Below, in pieces: positions 28,409 through 39,353 of a stretch of DNA of 64,000 bases; the stretch's first letter is position 1; the number at the start of each line of letters is the position of its first letter. Position numbers and translations under genes: made by a program. Origin of the DNA: Dyella sp. S184 (GTDB taxonomy: Bacteria; Pseudomonadota; Gammaproteobacteria; Xanthomonadales; Rhodanobacteraceae); assembly GCF_009766065.1 (NCBI RefSeq), contig NZ_LMUE01000003.1, positions 1-64,000 on the forward strand. The letters are read 5' to 3'. Below the pieces are notes generated by a model. That model searched no databases, was not told the DNA's origin, and was given only the letters and a program-made list of their open reading frames with translations.

Positions 28409-29302
28409 TCAGCGCACAAAGAAGTGCGCCAGGCGGGCCATGCGTGGCACGAACGTGGGGCGCAACAGGCGTGGATCGTAGCCGTGCATGCGACGCTGGT
28501 CTTCGACGAGGCACAGTTCCAGCAGTTCGCCGAGTTTGAGGTCCAGGCCGATTTGCTGATGGCCGGTGATGGCGAAATTCGCATCCTGCATCTCGCCCTT
28601 GCTGTCCAGGCCCTTGGCGATACCGATGCGCTCCCAGATCAGGAAGGCCCATACCCGCAGAACCTTGAGCGAGTAAAGTGGACGCCGCCACCAGGGTAAT
28701 TGCCGGCGATACCATGCCGTCCAGTTGGCGAAGAACAGAATGTGGCGAGCCTCCTCCTGGATCACCGGCTCGAAAGTTTCCACCAGCTCCGCCGGAAAAT
28801 AGCCGGTGCGCTTGGCCGATTCGAACAGGCCGAAGGCAAAGAAACTGTCGATGCATTCGCTGTAGCCGGTGACCATCCAGCCCCACTCGGGATCCTTGGG
28901 CACCTCGTATGCCGGCTCGGGTGCTAGCGCTATACCGTAAGCTTCGACCAGCTTGCTGAGCACGACCTTGTGACGCGCTTCTTCGCCGCCGTCCATGATA
29001 AGTGCTTCGTGCAGCATCGGGTCGGTTACCTTGTTGGCATAGGTTTCGACGCGCAGCATGGCGCGCCCCTCGGTCTGTACAGCGATATCCCAGATCGGCA
29101 ATGAGGTGATGCGCTGCAGGGTCTCCGGACTCAACTTGGGCCACACCAGAACCGCCGGTTTGTAGGGGTTATGCGTATCCAGCAGCATGCGACAGAACAG
29201 CTGTTTATGTGCGTCCGAACCGATCTTGATACGACCGGGTTCGGCACCCAGCCAGTTACGCATGGAGTAGTCCGCGGCAGCTACGGCGTCTTGGTTCGAC
29301 AT
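28409..29302 (-). CDS. Ferritin-like di-iron protein in the hopanoid cluster
   Basis: A 297-residue protein not assigned to a named hpn family by me. It carries ferritin-fold carboxylate/His ligands on four helices: TEGRAMLRVE (~residues 78-87), GGEEARHKVV (EExxRH, ~105), ECIDSFFAFG (~150) and QEEARHILFF (second EExxRH, ~183). That is the full six-ligand set of a di-iron site, as in ferritin-like oxidases and oxygenases. It lies 39 bases upstream of hpnL on the same strand. An oxidative or desaturating step on hopanoids or a carotenoid-like lipid is possible, but no substrate can be read from sequence. Confidence 0.75.
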   Translation of the reverse strand: MSNQDAVAAADYSMRNWLGAEPGRIKIGSDAHKQLFCRMLLDTHNPYKPAVLVWPKLSPETLQRITSLPIWDIAVQTEGRAMLRVETYANKVTDPMLHEALIMDGGEEARHKVVLSKLVEAYGIALAPEPAYEVPKDPEWGWMVTGYSECIDSFFAFGLFESAKRTGYFPAELVETFEPVIQEEARHILFFANWTAWYRRQLPWWRRPLYSLKVLRVWAFLIWERIGIAKGLDSKGEMQDANFAITGHQQIGLDLKLGELLELCLVEDQRRMHGYDPRLLRPTFVPRMARLAHFFVR

Positions 29303-29341
29303 CGGAAACCTCGTCTCTTCAATGCATGGCCATGCGTTGCG

Positions 29342-30373
29342 TCATACGTCGCGGGTATTGGACAGCCCGGACGATGTTCCGTTTCGCCACCCGGCCCGCA
29401 GTCTGCGCGCTTCGGCCCACTGCCAGGAAATCAGGGCAGGTATGCCGAATGCCACCTCGCGCATGCGCTTGACCAGGGATAGCGCGATGCTCGCCTCGGC
29501 AGGCAGGCCGATCATATGGCCGAACAGGACCAGGCCTCCTTCCTGCACGCCCAATCCGGCCGGTACCACAAAGATGATGTGGCGCAAGGCTTGGGTCACT
29601 GCCTCGATGGCGATGGCGTCCCATACGCTGATCGGATAGCCCAGCAGCCGCAGCGCCAGCCAGCTTTCGAAGCTGCCGACCAGGAAACCAAGAAACTGCC
29701 AGGCGCCGGCGGCAAGCAGGCGCAATGGCTGAGCGTAGAGCGCGCGGACCTCCAGATCCAGTCGCGTGCCGTCGATCAGCTCGGTCAGCCGCGAGCGGCC
29801 GCCCAGCAGTTTCTCTGCCAAGGATTCCAGCCGTGTGAACACTTTGCCGTGACGCAGCAGCACGATCAGGAAGATGGGCAGCGGCAGGCTGGCGATCAGC
29901 GCGGTCAGCACCGAACTCAGGGTGCCGATGTTCTCCGTCATTTCGATCAATAGCACGATGCCAAGCGCCGTGAACAAGTACTGATTGATCAGGGTCAGCA
30001 GCACTTCGATGATCACACTCGCGGCAACGGCGGCGCCATTGATGCCGCGCCATTTGACCAGGCGGATGCCGATGATCTCGCCCCCGATGTTGGCCACCGG
30101 CAACAGGCGATTGCTCGCTTCGCGTATCGCCGCAATCCAGAACAGTATCGGGATGGTGGCTTGCCGCTCCGGATCGCGCGGCGCCAGCAGCACACGCCAG
30201 CCGAACACATCGAGCAGCAGCGGCAGCGCATGAAACGGCAGCAGCCACAGCAAGGTCCAGCCCGCGTGATCGATCGTGCTGCAAATCGTGGACCAGCCCT
30301 CGTGCACCACCAGCGCAATGGCGGCGGCCAGACCCAGCAGGCCAGCGAGGTAACTGAGCCGTTTCATGTTCAT
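29342..30373 (-). CDS. hpnL: HpnL, hopanoid-associated flippase-like membrane protein
   Basis: A 343-residue polytopic membrane protein of the lysylphosphatidylglycerol-synthase transmembrane (UPF0104) superfamily. About eight hydrophobic spans are visible (LAGLLGLAAAIALVV, LLPFHALPLLLDVFGW, LFTALGIVLLIEM, SLPLPIFLIVLL). NRLLPVANIGGEIIG is the conserved loop of the family. HpnL is placed in hopanoid clusters by context; a lipid transport role is inferred. It overlaps hpnK by 4 bases. Confidence 0.82.
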   Translation of the reverse strand: MNMKRLSYLAGLLGLAAAIALVVHEGWSTICSTIDHAGWTLLWLLPFHALPLLLDVFGWRVLLAPRDPERQATIPILFWIAAIREASNRLLPVANIGGEIIGIRLVKWRGINGAAVAASVIIEVLLTLINQYLFTALGIVLLIEMTENIGTLSSVLTALIASLPLPIFLIVLLRHGKVFTRLESLAEKLLGGRSRLTELIDGTRLDLEVRALYAQPLRLLAAGAWQFLGFLVGSFESWLALRLLGYPISVWDAIAIEAVTQALRHIIFVVPAGLGVQEGGLVLFGHMIGLPAEASIALSLVKRMREVAFGIPALISWQWAEARRLRAGWRNGTSSGLSNTRDV

Positions 30374-31209
30374 ACGGGTATCGCCGCTGGATCGGCGAAG
30401 CCACGACAGAGCAGGTAGCGCTCGGCGATCGTGTCGCGTACGCGCAGCGACAGCAGGGCGGCCAGTTCGTCGGCGTGCCGGTAATCGGCCATGCTGGCGA
30501 CCAGTCCCACGTGCGTCGCCGGGTGCAGATACAACTCCGAAAGGCCGTCCGGCAGAGCGCGCAAAATATCGAGCAGTGCGGCTTCATCCATGCCGCCGCT
30601 ATGCCGGATGCCAAAGACGTGATCGTTGTAGACGATGCCGGCTTTATCCATGCGTCGACGCATCAGTGCCAGCCAGGGTCGCAGCCATGGCCCCATGCCG
30701 GGCTCCGCGGGCAATCGTACCGCCCGCAGGCCGAATTCCCGGCCGATGGATAGCAACAGCGAAAAAATGGTGGGATGCATGTGGAAGTGCTTGTGCGCAT
30801 TGACGTGGTCGAGCGGCAGGCCTGTTGCGGCAAATGCCTCGAACTGGGCACGTATCTCGGCGGCCAACTGACGCCGCACGCGAGGCAGGAAAAAGAAACG
30901 GAAGCCATTGCGCACCATGGCGTCATTAAAGCGGCCGCGCACATCGACCAGATCGGGAATGCGCGTGGGCGGCAGTACCGCCTGGCCGTCGGCGAGCACC
31001 AGATGCAGGCCGACGGCCAAGCCGGGAAGTCGTCGGGCCCGCTCAACAGCGTCGGTCACTGCAGGCGCCGCGACCATCAGGCTGGCCGCGCGCAGCACGC
31101 CCTCCCGATAGCCGCGTTCGACGGCTTCGTTGACGGCTTCATGCAGCCCGTAGTCGTCCGCGGTGACGATCAGGCGCGGACGGATCGTCGTGGCACGCCG
31201 GGGCTGCAC
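30370..31209 (-). CDS. hpnK: HpnK, YdjC/ChbG-type deacetylase
   Basis: A 279-residue carbohydrate deacetylase-like protein. The metal-binding N-terminus LIVTADDYGLHEAVNEAV, VGLHLVLADG and DHVNAHKHFHMHPTI are the YdjC motif set. In Burkholderia cenocepacia HpnK removes the acetyl group from N-acetylglucosaminyl-BHT before ring contraction by HpnJ. The predicted start is GTG at 31209, with no in-frame ATG before the family core. It is followed by hpnL with ATGA-type overlap. Confidence 0.85.
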   Translation of the reverse strand: MQPRRATTIRPRLIVTADDYGLHEAVNEAVERGYREGVLRAASLMVAAPAVTDAVERARRLPGLAVGLHLVLADGQAVLPPTRIPDLVDVRGRFNDAMVRNGFRFFFLPRVRRQLAAEIRAQFEAFAATGLPLDHVNAHKHFHMHPTIFSLLLSIGREFGLRAVRLPAEPGMGPWLRPWLALMRRRMDKAGIVYNDHVFGIRHSGGMDEAALLDILRALPDGLSELYLHPATHVGLVASMADYRHADELAALLSLRVRDTIAERYLLCRGFADPAAIPV

Positions 31210-31270
31210 GGTCGTCTACACCCGCAGAGCGAACGATAGGCCGGATGGCGAACTCACCGCGCCGGTCCGC

Positions 31271-32698
31271 TCAAGCCTCGTGTGCGCGCAGGAAGCGGAA
31301 GAATTCCACGCCCTCGCGCAAGCGGCGTTTCATCATGTCCCAGCTCGCCAGCATTTCCTTGACGATCTCCCAGATCTTCGACGGACGGAAATAGAAGCTC
31401 CTATAGAACTTCTCCACGCCGTGGTAGATGTCTTCTTTGGACAGGTGCGGGTAGCTGATCAGCGCGAGCTGCACGCCCTTGTCGTTGACCAGATGCACCG
31501 CTTCGTTCTCCTGCAGCCAGCCGCTCTCGATCGCCTGCTTGTACAGCGTGGTGCCGGGGTAGGGCGCCGCTAGCGACACCTGGATCGTGTGCGGGTTGAT
31601 TTCCTTGGCGAACTGGATCGTCTTGTCGATCGTTTCCTTGGTCTCGCCGGGCAAGCCGAGGATGAAGGTGCCGTGGATGGTGATGCCGAGTTTGCGGCAG
31701 TCCTCGGTGAAACGGCGCGCGATGTCGGTGCGCAGGCCCTTCTTGATGTTGTGCAGGATCTGGTCGTCGCCGGACTCGTAGCCCACCAGCAGCAGGCGCA
31801 GGCCGTTGTCTTTCATGATCTTCAGCGATTCGTACGGCACATTTGCCTTGGCGTTGCAGGACCAGGTCATGCCGAGCTTGTTGAGACCTCGCGCTATCTC
31901 GTGCACGCGCTCCATGTTGGAACTGTCGGTGAAGGTGTCGTCGTCGAACATGATCTCCTTGACCTCAGGCATGTTCTCCTTGATCCACTTCACCTCGGCG
32001 ATGACGTTCTCGGCCGAACGCACGCGGTAGCGATGGCCACCCACGGTCTGCGGCCACAGGCAGAAGGTGCACTTCGAACGGCAGCCGCGCCCGGTGTAGA
32101 TTGATACGTACGGATGCTTGAGATAACCGATGAAGTAGTTGTCGACCTTCAGATCGCGCTTGTAGATCGGCGCCACGAAGGGCAGATCATCCATGTTCTC
32201 GATCATCGCGCGCGAAGGGTTGTGTTGCACGCTGCCATCGAGGAGTTTGTAGCTCAAGCCGTTGATGTCCTTGAGCGGGCGGCCTTCGGCGACTTCCTTG
32301 CAGGTGTAGTCGAATTCTTCGCGGGCGACGAAATCGATCGCCGCCGAGGCGGTCAGTGATTCGGTTGGATTTACCGCCACCTTGGCGCCGACCATGCCGA
32401 TCAGCATGTCCGGTTTGCGGGCCTTCAGCAACTCGGCAAACTTCGCATCGGTAGGGAAGGACGGCGTGCTGGTGTGGATGATCACCAGCTCGTAGCCTTC
32501 GGCGATGCGCAGACTTTCTTCGACCGTGAGTTCATCCGCAGGAGCATCGAGCACACGCGAATCCGGCACCAGTGCGGCCGGCTGCGCCAGCCAGGTTGGA
32601 TACCAGAAACTCTTGATCTCGCGCTTGGCCTGGTAGCGCGAACCGGCGCCACCGTCAAAGCCGTCGAAGGAAGGGGCCTGCAGAAAAAGCGTTTTCAT
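31271..32698 (-). CDS. hpnJ: HpnJ, radical SAM enzyme for cyclitol ether formation
   Basis: A 475-residue radical SAM protein. An N-terminal B12-binding-like region precedes the cluster motif GRGCRSKCTFCLWPQ (CxxxCxxC) near residue 200. MFDDDTFTD and GYESGDDQILHNIKKG follow. HpnJ is the enzyme thought to contract glucosamine to the cyclitol ring of BHT cyclitol ether. The ATG at 32698 gives MKTLFLQAPSFDGFDGGAG, the usual family start; GGAG lies 11 bases upstream. The radical SAM protein HpnH is in the plus-strand operon. Confidence 0.9.
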   Translation of the reverse strand: MKTLFLQAPSFDGFDGGAGSRYQAKREIKSFWYPTWLAQPAALVPDSRVLDAPADELTVEESLRIAEGYELVIIHTSTPSFPTDAKFAELLKARKPDMLIGMVGAKVAVNPTESLTASAAIDFVAREEFDYTCKEVAEGRPLKDINGLSYKLLDGSVQHNPSRAMIENMDDLPFVAPIYKRDLKVDNYFIGYLKHPYVSIYTGRGCRSKCTFCLWPQTVGGHRYRVRSAENVIAEVKWIKENMPEVKEIMFDDDTFTDSSNMERVHEIARGLNKLGMTWSCNAKANVPYESLKIMKDNGLRLLLVGYESGDDQILHNIKKGLRTDIARRFTEDCRKLGITIHGTFILGLPGETKETIDKTIQFAKEINPHTIQVSLAAPYPGTTLYKQAIESGWLQENEAVHLVNDKGVQLALISYPHLSKEDIYHGVEKFYRSFYFRPSKIWEIVKEMLASWDMMKRRLREGVEFFRFLRAHEA

Positions 32699-32752
32699 AG
32701 GACTGGAAGCTCCTGCGGAAACACGGACCAATACCCATCTACATCGAATTAC

Positions 32753-33916
32753 TCAGGAAGACGACGCGGGACCGTCGCCCCGCGCATGCAGCACCTGACC
32801 ATGCCATCTTACGCGCCAACCGGTCAGGGCTGCAGCCCACTCCAGCAACGATAGACCATCGCGAAGGGGAATCAGCAGAACTTCGTACCATGGCAAGGCC
32901 GCATGACTGGATGGCCGTTGCGAAATATTCAGCAAGATCCTGGCGCAGCCACCCACCACCGCAAGGCCTGCGGTCCATGCGCCGGGTGCCAGGACCACGC
33001 CCAGCAAAAGCATCGGCGACGTAAAGCAGACAAAGCTCATGGCAAAGCCCAGCGGGGCTATCGCCCGTATCGTGCGCAGCCAGCGTAACTCGTGCGCCCA
33101 CAGCGCGGGCAGATGCGTTTCGCTGACATCGGTGCCAACAACCATATCCGAGAGCACCGTGCGCAGTCGGAGTTGTCGAGTCAGTTCGCCCAGCCAGAAA
33201 TCGTCCGCCAGCGTATCCCGCAGCGCCTCAAAGCCGCCGATGGCTTGCAAGGTATCGCGGCGCAATGCGATGGTCGAGCCGAAGGCGAAACGCGTCGAAC
33301 CGAAGGCGTGTGCCAGCCGGACCGATGGCGCGAACCAGTCGTCGATGAATAGACGGCCAACGCTTGCCCAGATTCCGTGTTGCGCGATACCACGGTAAAG
33401 ACAGGTGACGATGCCCACGTCAGGTTCCGCCAGAGGGCCAGTCACGCGCACCAGATAATCCGCCGGTACGCTGATGTCGCTGTCAGCGAGCACCAGCCAG
33501 TCGTGCCTGGCATGCGGCAGCATGTTCATGAGGTTGCTTACTTTCAGGTTTGCGCCGTATATGCGCGGATCGACCACAAGGGTGATGACGAGCCGCGGGA
33601 ATTCCGTGCGTAGCTGCCGCACGACAGTGATGGCCGGATCTTCCGGCTCGCGCACGCCTAATACCAGTTCGTAATCGGGGTGCGCCTGCAGGCAGAAGTC
33701 GCGCAGGTTTTCATACAGCCGCGGTTCGGCCCCATGCAACGGTTTGAGTACGCTTACGGGCAACAGGTGGGGAATGCTGTTGTCGCCGGACGATGAAGAC
33801 CGAGCACGGGGGCTTTTCAGTACGGCACACAAGGCAGCGCAGGCGTAACCGGCTGCGGCCGTGCTCAGTCCAGTACCGAGCCAGTAAATGCCATCCATAA
33901 GTGCGCCTGTAGTCAT
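32753..33916 (-). CDS. hpnI: HpnI, hopanoid N-acetylglucosamine glycosyltransferase
   Basis: A 387-residue GT2-type enzyme with an N-terminal membrane span, a catalytic domain and C-terminal spans. Motifs are SVLKPLHGAEPRLYENLRDFC, the DxD-like LADSDISVP, DDWFAPSVRLAHAFG and ADDFWLGELTRQLR. HpnI transfers GlcNAc to bacteriohopanetetrol before HpnK and HpnJ act. hpnI-hpnJ-hpnK-hpnL-ferritin run in one direction with short gaps. It is divergent from the mevalonate operon. Confidence 0.88.
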   Translation of the reverse strand: MTTGALMDGIYWLGTGLSTAAAGYACAALCAVLKSPRARSSSSGDNSIPHLLPVSVLKPLHGAEPRLYENLRDFCLQAHPDYELVLGVREPEDPAITVVRQLRTEFPRLVITLVVDPRIYGANLKVSNLMNMLPHARHDWLVLADSDISVPADYLVRVTGPLAEPDVGIVTCLYRGIAQHGIWASVGRLFIDDWFAPSVRLAHAFGSTRFAFGSTIALRRDTLQAIGGFEALRDTLADDFWLGELTRQLRLRTVLSDMVVGTDVSETHLPALWAHELRWLRTIRAIAPLGFAMSFVCFTSPMLLLGVVLAPGAWTAGLAVVGGCARILLNISQRPSSHAALPWYEVLLIPLRDGLSLLEWAAALTGWRVRWHGQVLHARGDGPASSS

Positions 33917-34097
33917 GCCTGCTTATGGTATAGCCGAAATATTTGGCTTAAAGTCGGCCGGTGAGCCAAGCGAAAGCACAGCCTGGGCATCGTCTAACCG
34001 GTTGGTTGCGACATTGCCGGAGCGGAGCCCGATACATCTGCCTCGTGCGGGCAACGCTTGGTCGGCGCAGCGCATGTAACCGACTCTTGCCGCAGCC
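33917..34097. promoter_or_regulatory. Divergent promoter region between hpnI and the mevalonate operon
   Basis: A 181-base gap from which the hpnI group and the mevalonate-hpnHB operon must both be transcribed. It contains a near-perfect dyad AGCC-GAAATATTT-GGCT (33932-33948) in the AT-rich part near hpnI, a plausible shared operator. No clear consensus promoter boxes were found. Confidence 0.4.
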
Positions 34098-35132
34098 ATG
34101 CCCATGAATCCTGAACCGCATGCGGTCGCGCTCGGTGAATACCATGCCGCAGCACAAGCTCAGCCCAATATTGCCCTGGTCAAATACTGGGGCAAGCGCG
34201 ATGCTGAACTAAATTTGCCGGTCGTCGGCTCCATCTCCATCACGCTGGACAGTTTGTGGACGCGAACCGAAGTGCGCTTCGTGCCGGGGGCGGTACAGGA
34301 TCGGGTCAGTCTCAATGGCCGCAGCGATGAGTCCGTGACGAAGCGGGTGGTTGCCTGCCTCGATCTGCTGCGTCAGCGCGCACATATCGACTGGGGCGCG
34401 GTGGTCGACAGTCGCAACAATTTTCCCACGGCTGCGGGTCTGGCTTCCTCCGCCTCCGGGTTCGCCGCGCTGGTATACGCGGGCGGGCGGGCACTGGGTC
34501 TGGAGCTAAGCGAGGCTGAACTATCGATATTGGCGCGTCGCTGCTCTGGATCGGCAGCGCGTTCGGTATTGGGTGGCTATGTCGAGTGGACACGCGGACA
34601 GCTGGCGGACGGCAGCGACTCGGCCGCGCATCCCATGCTGGCAGCGGATGCATGGCCCTTGCGCGTGGCGGTAGCGATTACTTCTACCGCGGCCAAGCAG
34701 GTGGGCTCCAGCGAAGGGATGCGTCGCACTGCGCAGACATCCCCGTTCCAGGCAGCCTGGATCGCGACGCAGGAAACCGATCTGGCTGCGGCGCGCAGCG
34801 CTATCCTGACGTGCGATTTCGATGCCCTGGCGCTTGTTTCCGAGCATAGCTGCCTCAAGATGCATGCGCTGGCCATGGCGGCCCAGCCAGGGCTGCTGTA
34901 CTGGAATGGAGCCACGGTGGAATGCATGCACCGTGTGCGCACGTTGCGTCAGCAGGGACTGCCCGTGTTCTTCACCGTCGATGCGGGACCGCAGTTGAAG
35001 GCCGTTTGCGCACCGTCGGCGATCGAGAAGGTTAAAGCAGCCCTGCGTGAGGTTCCTGGCGTACTCGATGTACTCGACTCCGGACTTGGCGCAGGCGCGC
35101 ACGCCATTGCCCTGGGGGCGCTGGAGGCATGA
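34098..35132 (+). CDS. mvaD: Diphosphomevalonate decarboxylase
   Basis: A 344-residue GHMP-superfamily enzyme that converts mevalonate diphosphate to IPP with ATP. Family landmarks are NIALVKYWGKRDAELNLP (~residues 24-41), SISITLDSLWT, the ATP loop AAGLASSASGFAAL, RRCSGSAARSVLGGYVEW and the catalytic Asp in FFTVDAGPQ. These residues separate it from the related phosphomevalonate decarboxylases only by overall similarity, but the phosphomevalonate kinase next door supports the classical route. The stop overlaps the kinase start as ATGA. First gene of the mevalonate-hpnHB operon. Confidence 0.9.
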   Translation: MPMNPEPHAVALGEYHAAAQAQPNIALVKYWGKRDAELNLPVVGSISITLDSLWTRTEVRFVPGAVQDRVSLNGRSDESVTKRVVACLDLLRQRAHIDWGAVVDSRNNFPTAAGLASSASGFAALVYAGGRALGLELSEAELSILARRCSGSAARSVLGGYVEWTRGQLADGSDSAAHPMLAADAWPLRVAVAITSTAAKQVGSSEGMRRTAQTSPFQAAWIATQETDLAAARSAILTCDFDALALVSEHSCLKMHALAMAAQPGLLYWNGATVECMHRVRTLRQQGLPVFFTVDAGPQLKAVCAPSAIEKVKAALREVPGVLDVLDSGLGAGAHAIALGALEA

Positions 35133-36217
35133 TGGAACTGACTGCCAGCGCACCTGGCAAACTCGTGTTACTGGGTGAATACGCCGTACTGGAAAGTGCG
35201 CCTGCCTTGGTGCTGGCGGTGAATCGCCGCGCCAATGTGCGTATTGCGGCACGCACGGATGGCATCTGCGAAGTGAACGCACCGGAGCTCGACGTGGCCG
35301 GTGCGCGCATGTCCATCGACGCTGATGGTGGGTTGCACTGGCAATGCGCCGACCGCGATGCGGACAAGTTGAGCCTGGTCGATCACATATGGCAGGGCTT
35401 GCTGCACGAAGGCCTGGCCCCGCGCTCGGGCGATGGGTTCAATCTGCACCTGGACACCTCGTGTTTTTTTCACGCCAATGGCACTGGACGCGTCAAGCTG
35501 GGGTTGGGTTCCAGTGCGGCCCTGACGGTGGCGCTGGCTTCCGCACTGGCGACGTTCGCGGGCCAGGGCGAAGCGACGGCCGAGCGCACGCGATGGTTGC
35601 GCCGCCTGTTTCGGATGCATGGCACCTGGCAAGGGGGACGCGGCAGTGGCGTCGATGTGGCCGCCGGTGTGGCTGGGGGCTTGATCGCCTACCGACTGAC
35701 CGGGCAGGACCCGCAACCATCCTTCGTGCCCCTGGGATGGCCAATGGCTGGTGTGCACTGCCTGTTCATCTGGTCCGGTCAGGCCGTCTCAACGGCGAAT
35801 TACTTGCTACATTTGGCAGAGTGGCGCCAGAGTCACCGCGCGGAGTATGCGCTGCATATGCAAGAACTCGGTGCCCTGGCCGAGGCAGCGGCAGAAGCCC
35901 TGCAGCAGGAGCGCGCGGCAGCTTTCGTGGAGCTTGCGGCTGTCTATGCGACCGCATTGCGAAACTTCGGCGTCGCCTGCGGTTTGGAAATTTTTTCTCC
36001 CGCGCAGCAACGTTTCGCGGACATCGCAGCGGATGCCGGGGTCAGCTATAAGCCATGCGGCGCTGGTGGCGATTTCGGCGTGGTCTTCAGCGAGGATGCA
36101 GACCGTCTGGTCAGCATCAGGCAACACATAATCGATGCAGACATGCACGACATGCCTCTTAAGAGTGATACGCAGGGGTTCACCTGCGCTATACATTTGA
36201 CTTCAGATTGTTCGTAA
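35129..36217 (+). CDS. mvaK2: Phosphomevalonate kinase (GHMP kinase)
   Basis: A 362-residue GHMP kinase phosphorylating 5-phosphomevalonate. Motif 1 is SAPGKLVLLGEYAVLESAP, with the GEYAVLE pattern of PMK rather than the GEHAVVYG of MVK. Motif 2 is LGLGSSAALTVALASAL. Motif 3 is PCGAGGDFGVVFSED. GGRGSGVDVAAGVAGG in the middle also fits. The start overlaps mvaD by 4 bases; the reductase-kinase fusion starts 111 bases downstream. A 12-base palindrome TCGACATGTCGA at 36262-36273 lies in that gap. Confidence 0.85.
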   Translation: MMELTASAPGKLVLLGEYAVLESAPALVLAVNRRANVRIAARTDGICEVNAPELDVAGARMSIDADGGLHWQCADRDADKLSLVDHIWQGLLHEGLAPRSGDGFNLHLDTSCFFHANGTGRVKLGLGSSAALTVALASALATFAGQGEATAERTRWLRRLFRMHGTWQGGRGSGVDVAAGVAGGLIAYRLTGQDPQPSFVPLGWPMAGVHCLFIWSGQAVSTANYLLHLAEWRQSHRAEYALHMQELGALAEAAAEALQQERAAAFVELAAVYATALRNFGVACGLEIFSPAQQRFADIAADAGVSYKPCGAGGDFGVVFSEDADRLVSIRQHIIDADMHDMPLKSDTQGFTCAIHLTSDCS

Positions 36218-36328
36218 TGCAAGGTTTCCAGTGAGGATGTGAGAACACTTGGACGCTGTTGTCGACATGTCGAGCCGATGCTGAGAGACGTGGCTTGAAC
36301 GTGCAAACCTGAGCGGAGTGGCCACGGT

Positions 36329-38609
<2,281 letters not shown>

Positions 38610-38617
<8 letters not shown>

Positions 38618-39218
38618 TCGCGAATTGAATCGTCAGGAATGGCGGGATTCCAGGGATGTGGTTTCCTTCGATGACGAGCCCTTGATCCTGGTCGACGAAC
38701 ACGACCGCGAGATCGGTTATCTCGACAAAGCTTCGGCACATCTTGGGCACGGTGTGCTGCACCGGGCTTTTTCGTTGTTCGTGTTCAATCCGCAGGGCGA
38801 GTTGCTGTTGCAGCAACGCGCGCCGGGCAAGCGTCTGTGGCCAGGTTATTGGTCCAATACCTGCTGCAGTCATCCACGTCGCGGCGAAACGCTGGAGACG
38901 GCGGTCCACCGGCGTCTGCACGAAGAGTTGGGCCTGCATTGCCCACTGCAATTCCTGTTCAAATTCGAGTACCAGGCTCAATTCGATGCCGAAGGCGCCG
39001 AGCATGAACTGTGTTGGGTCTACGCCGGGCGCAGCGCCGCAACACCCACCGTGAATATCAACGAAATTTCGGCGCTGCGCTATATATCGCCGGACGCGCT
39101 CGATGCCGAAATGGCACAACAGCCGCAAACCTTCACGCCCTGGTTCAAGATCGAATGGGAGCGCTTGCGCCGTGAGCATGCCCAGGCATTTGCGCCGCTC
39201 ACCATCCAGTCAGCATGA
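38610..39218 (+). CDS. idi: Isopentenyl-diphosphate delta-isomerase, type I
   Basis: A 202-residue Nudix-fold isomerase of IPP and DMAPP. The catalytic Cys lies in WSNTCCSHPRRGET, the metal/catalytic Glu in EHELCWVYAG, and the Nudix-like helix is ETAVHRRLHEELGL. Type I is metal-dependent and unrelated to the flavin type II enzyme found with many bacterial mevalonate clusters. The start is TTG at 38610, with GGAGGT 5 bases before it, inside the 3' end of the reductase-kinase gene. MEP-pathway bacteria do not need this enzyme, whereas mevalonate users do. Confidence 0.92.
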
Positions 39219-39353
39219 AAATGGTCGTCGCGAAGCAAATGGCTTATATTTCGAATCAGCCAATCAGGTTCGGCGTCACGCAGGTGAAATGCCACCGAAC
39301 TGTTTGCATGGCGATGGCTTTGCAAAAGTCACACTGAGATCCCGGAGGCTCCA

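Noticed and set aside
30366..30803. 145-codon plus-strand frame opposite hpnK
   Set aside because: Arg-rich shadow frame. The minus strand carries the conserved deacetylase.
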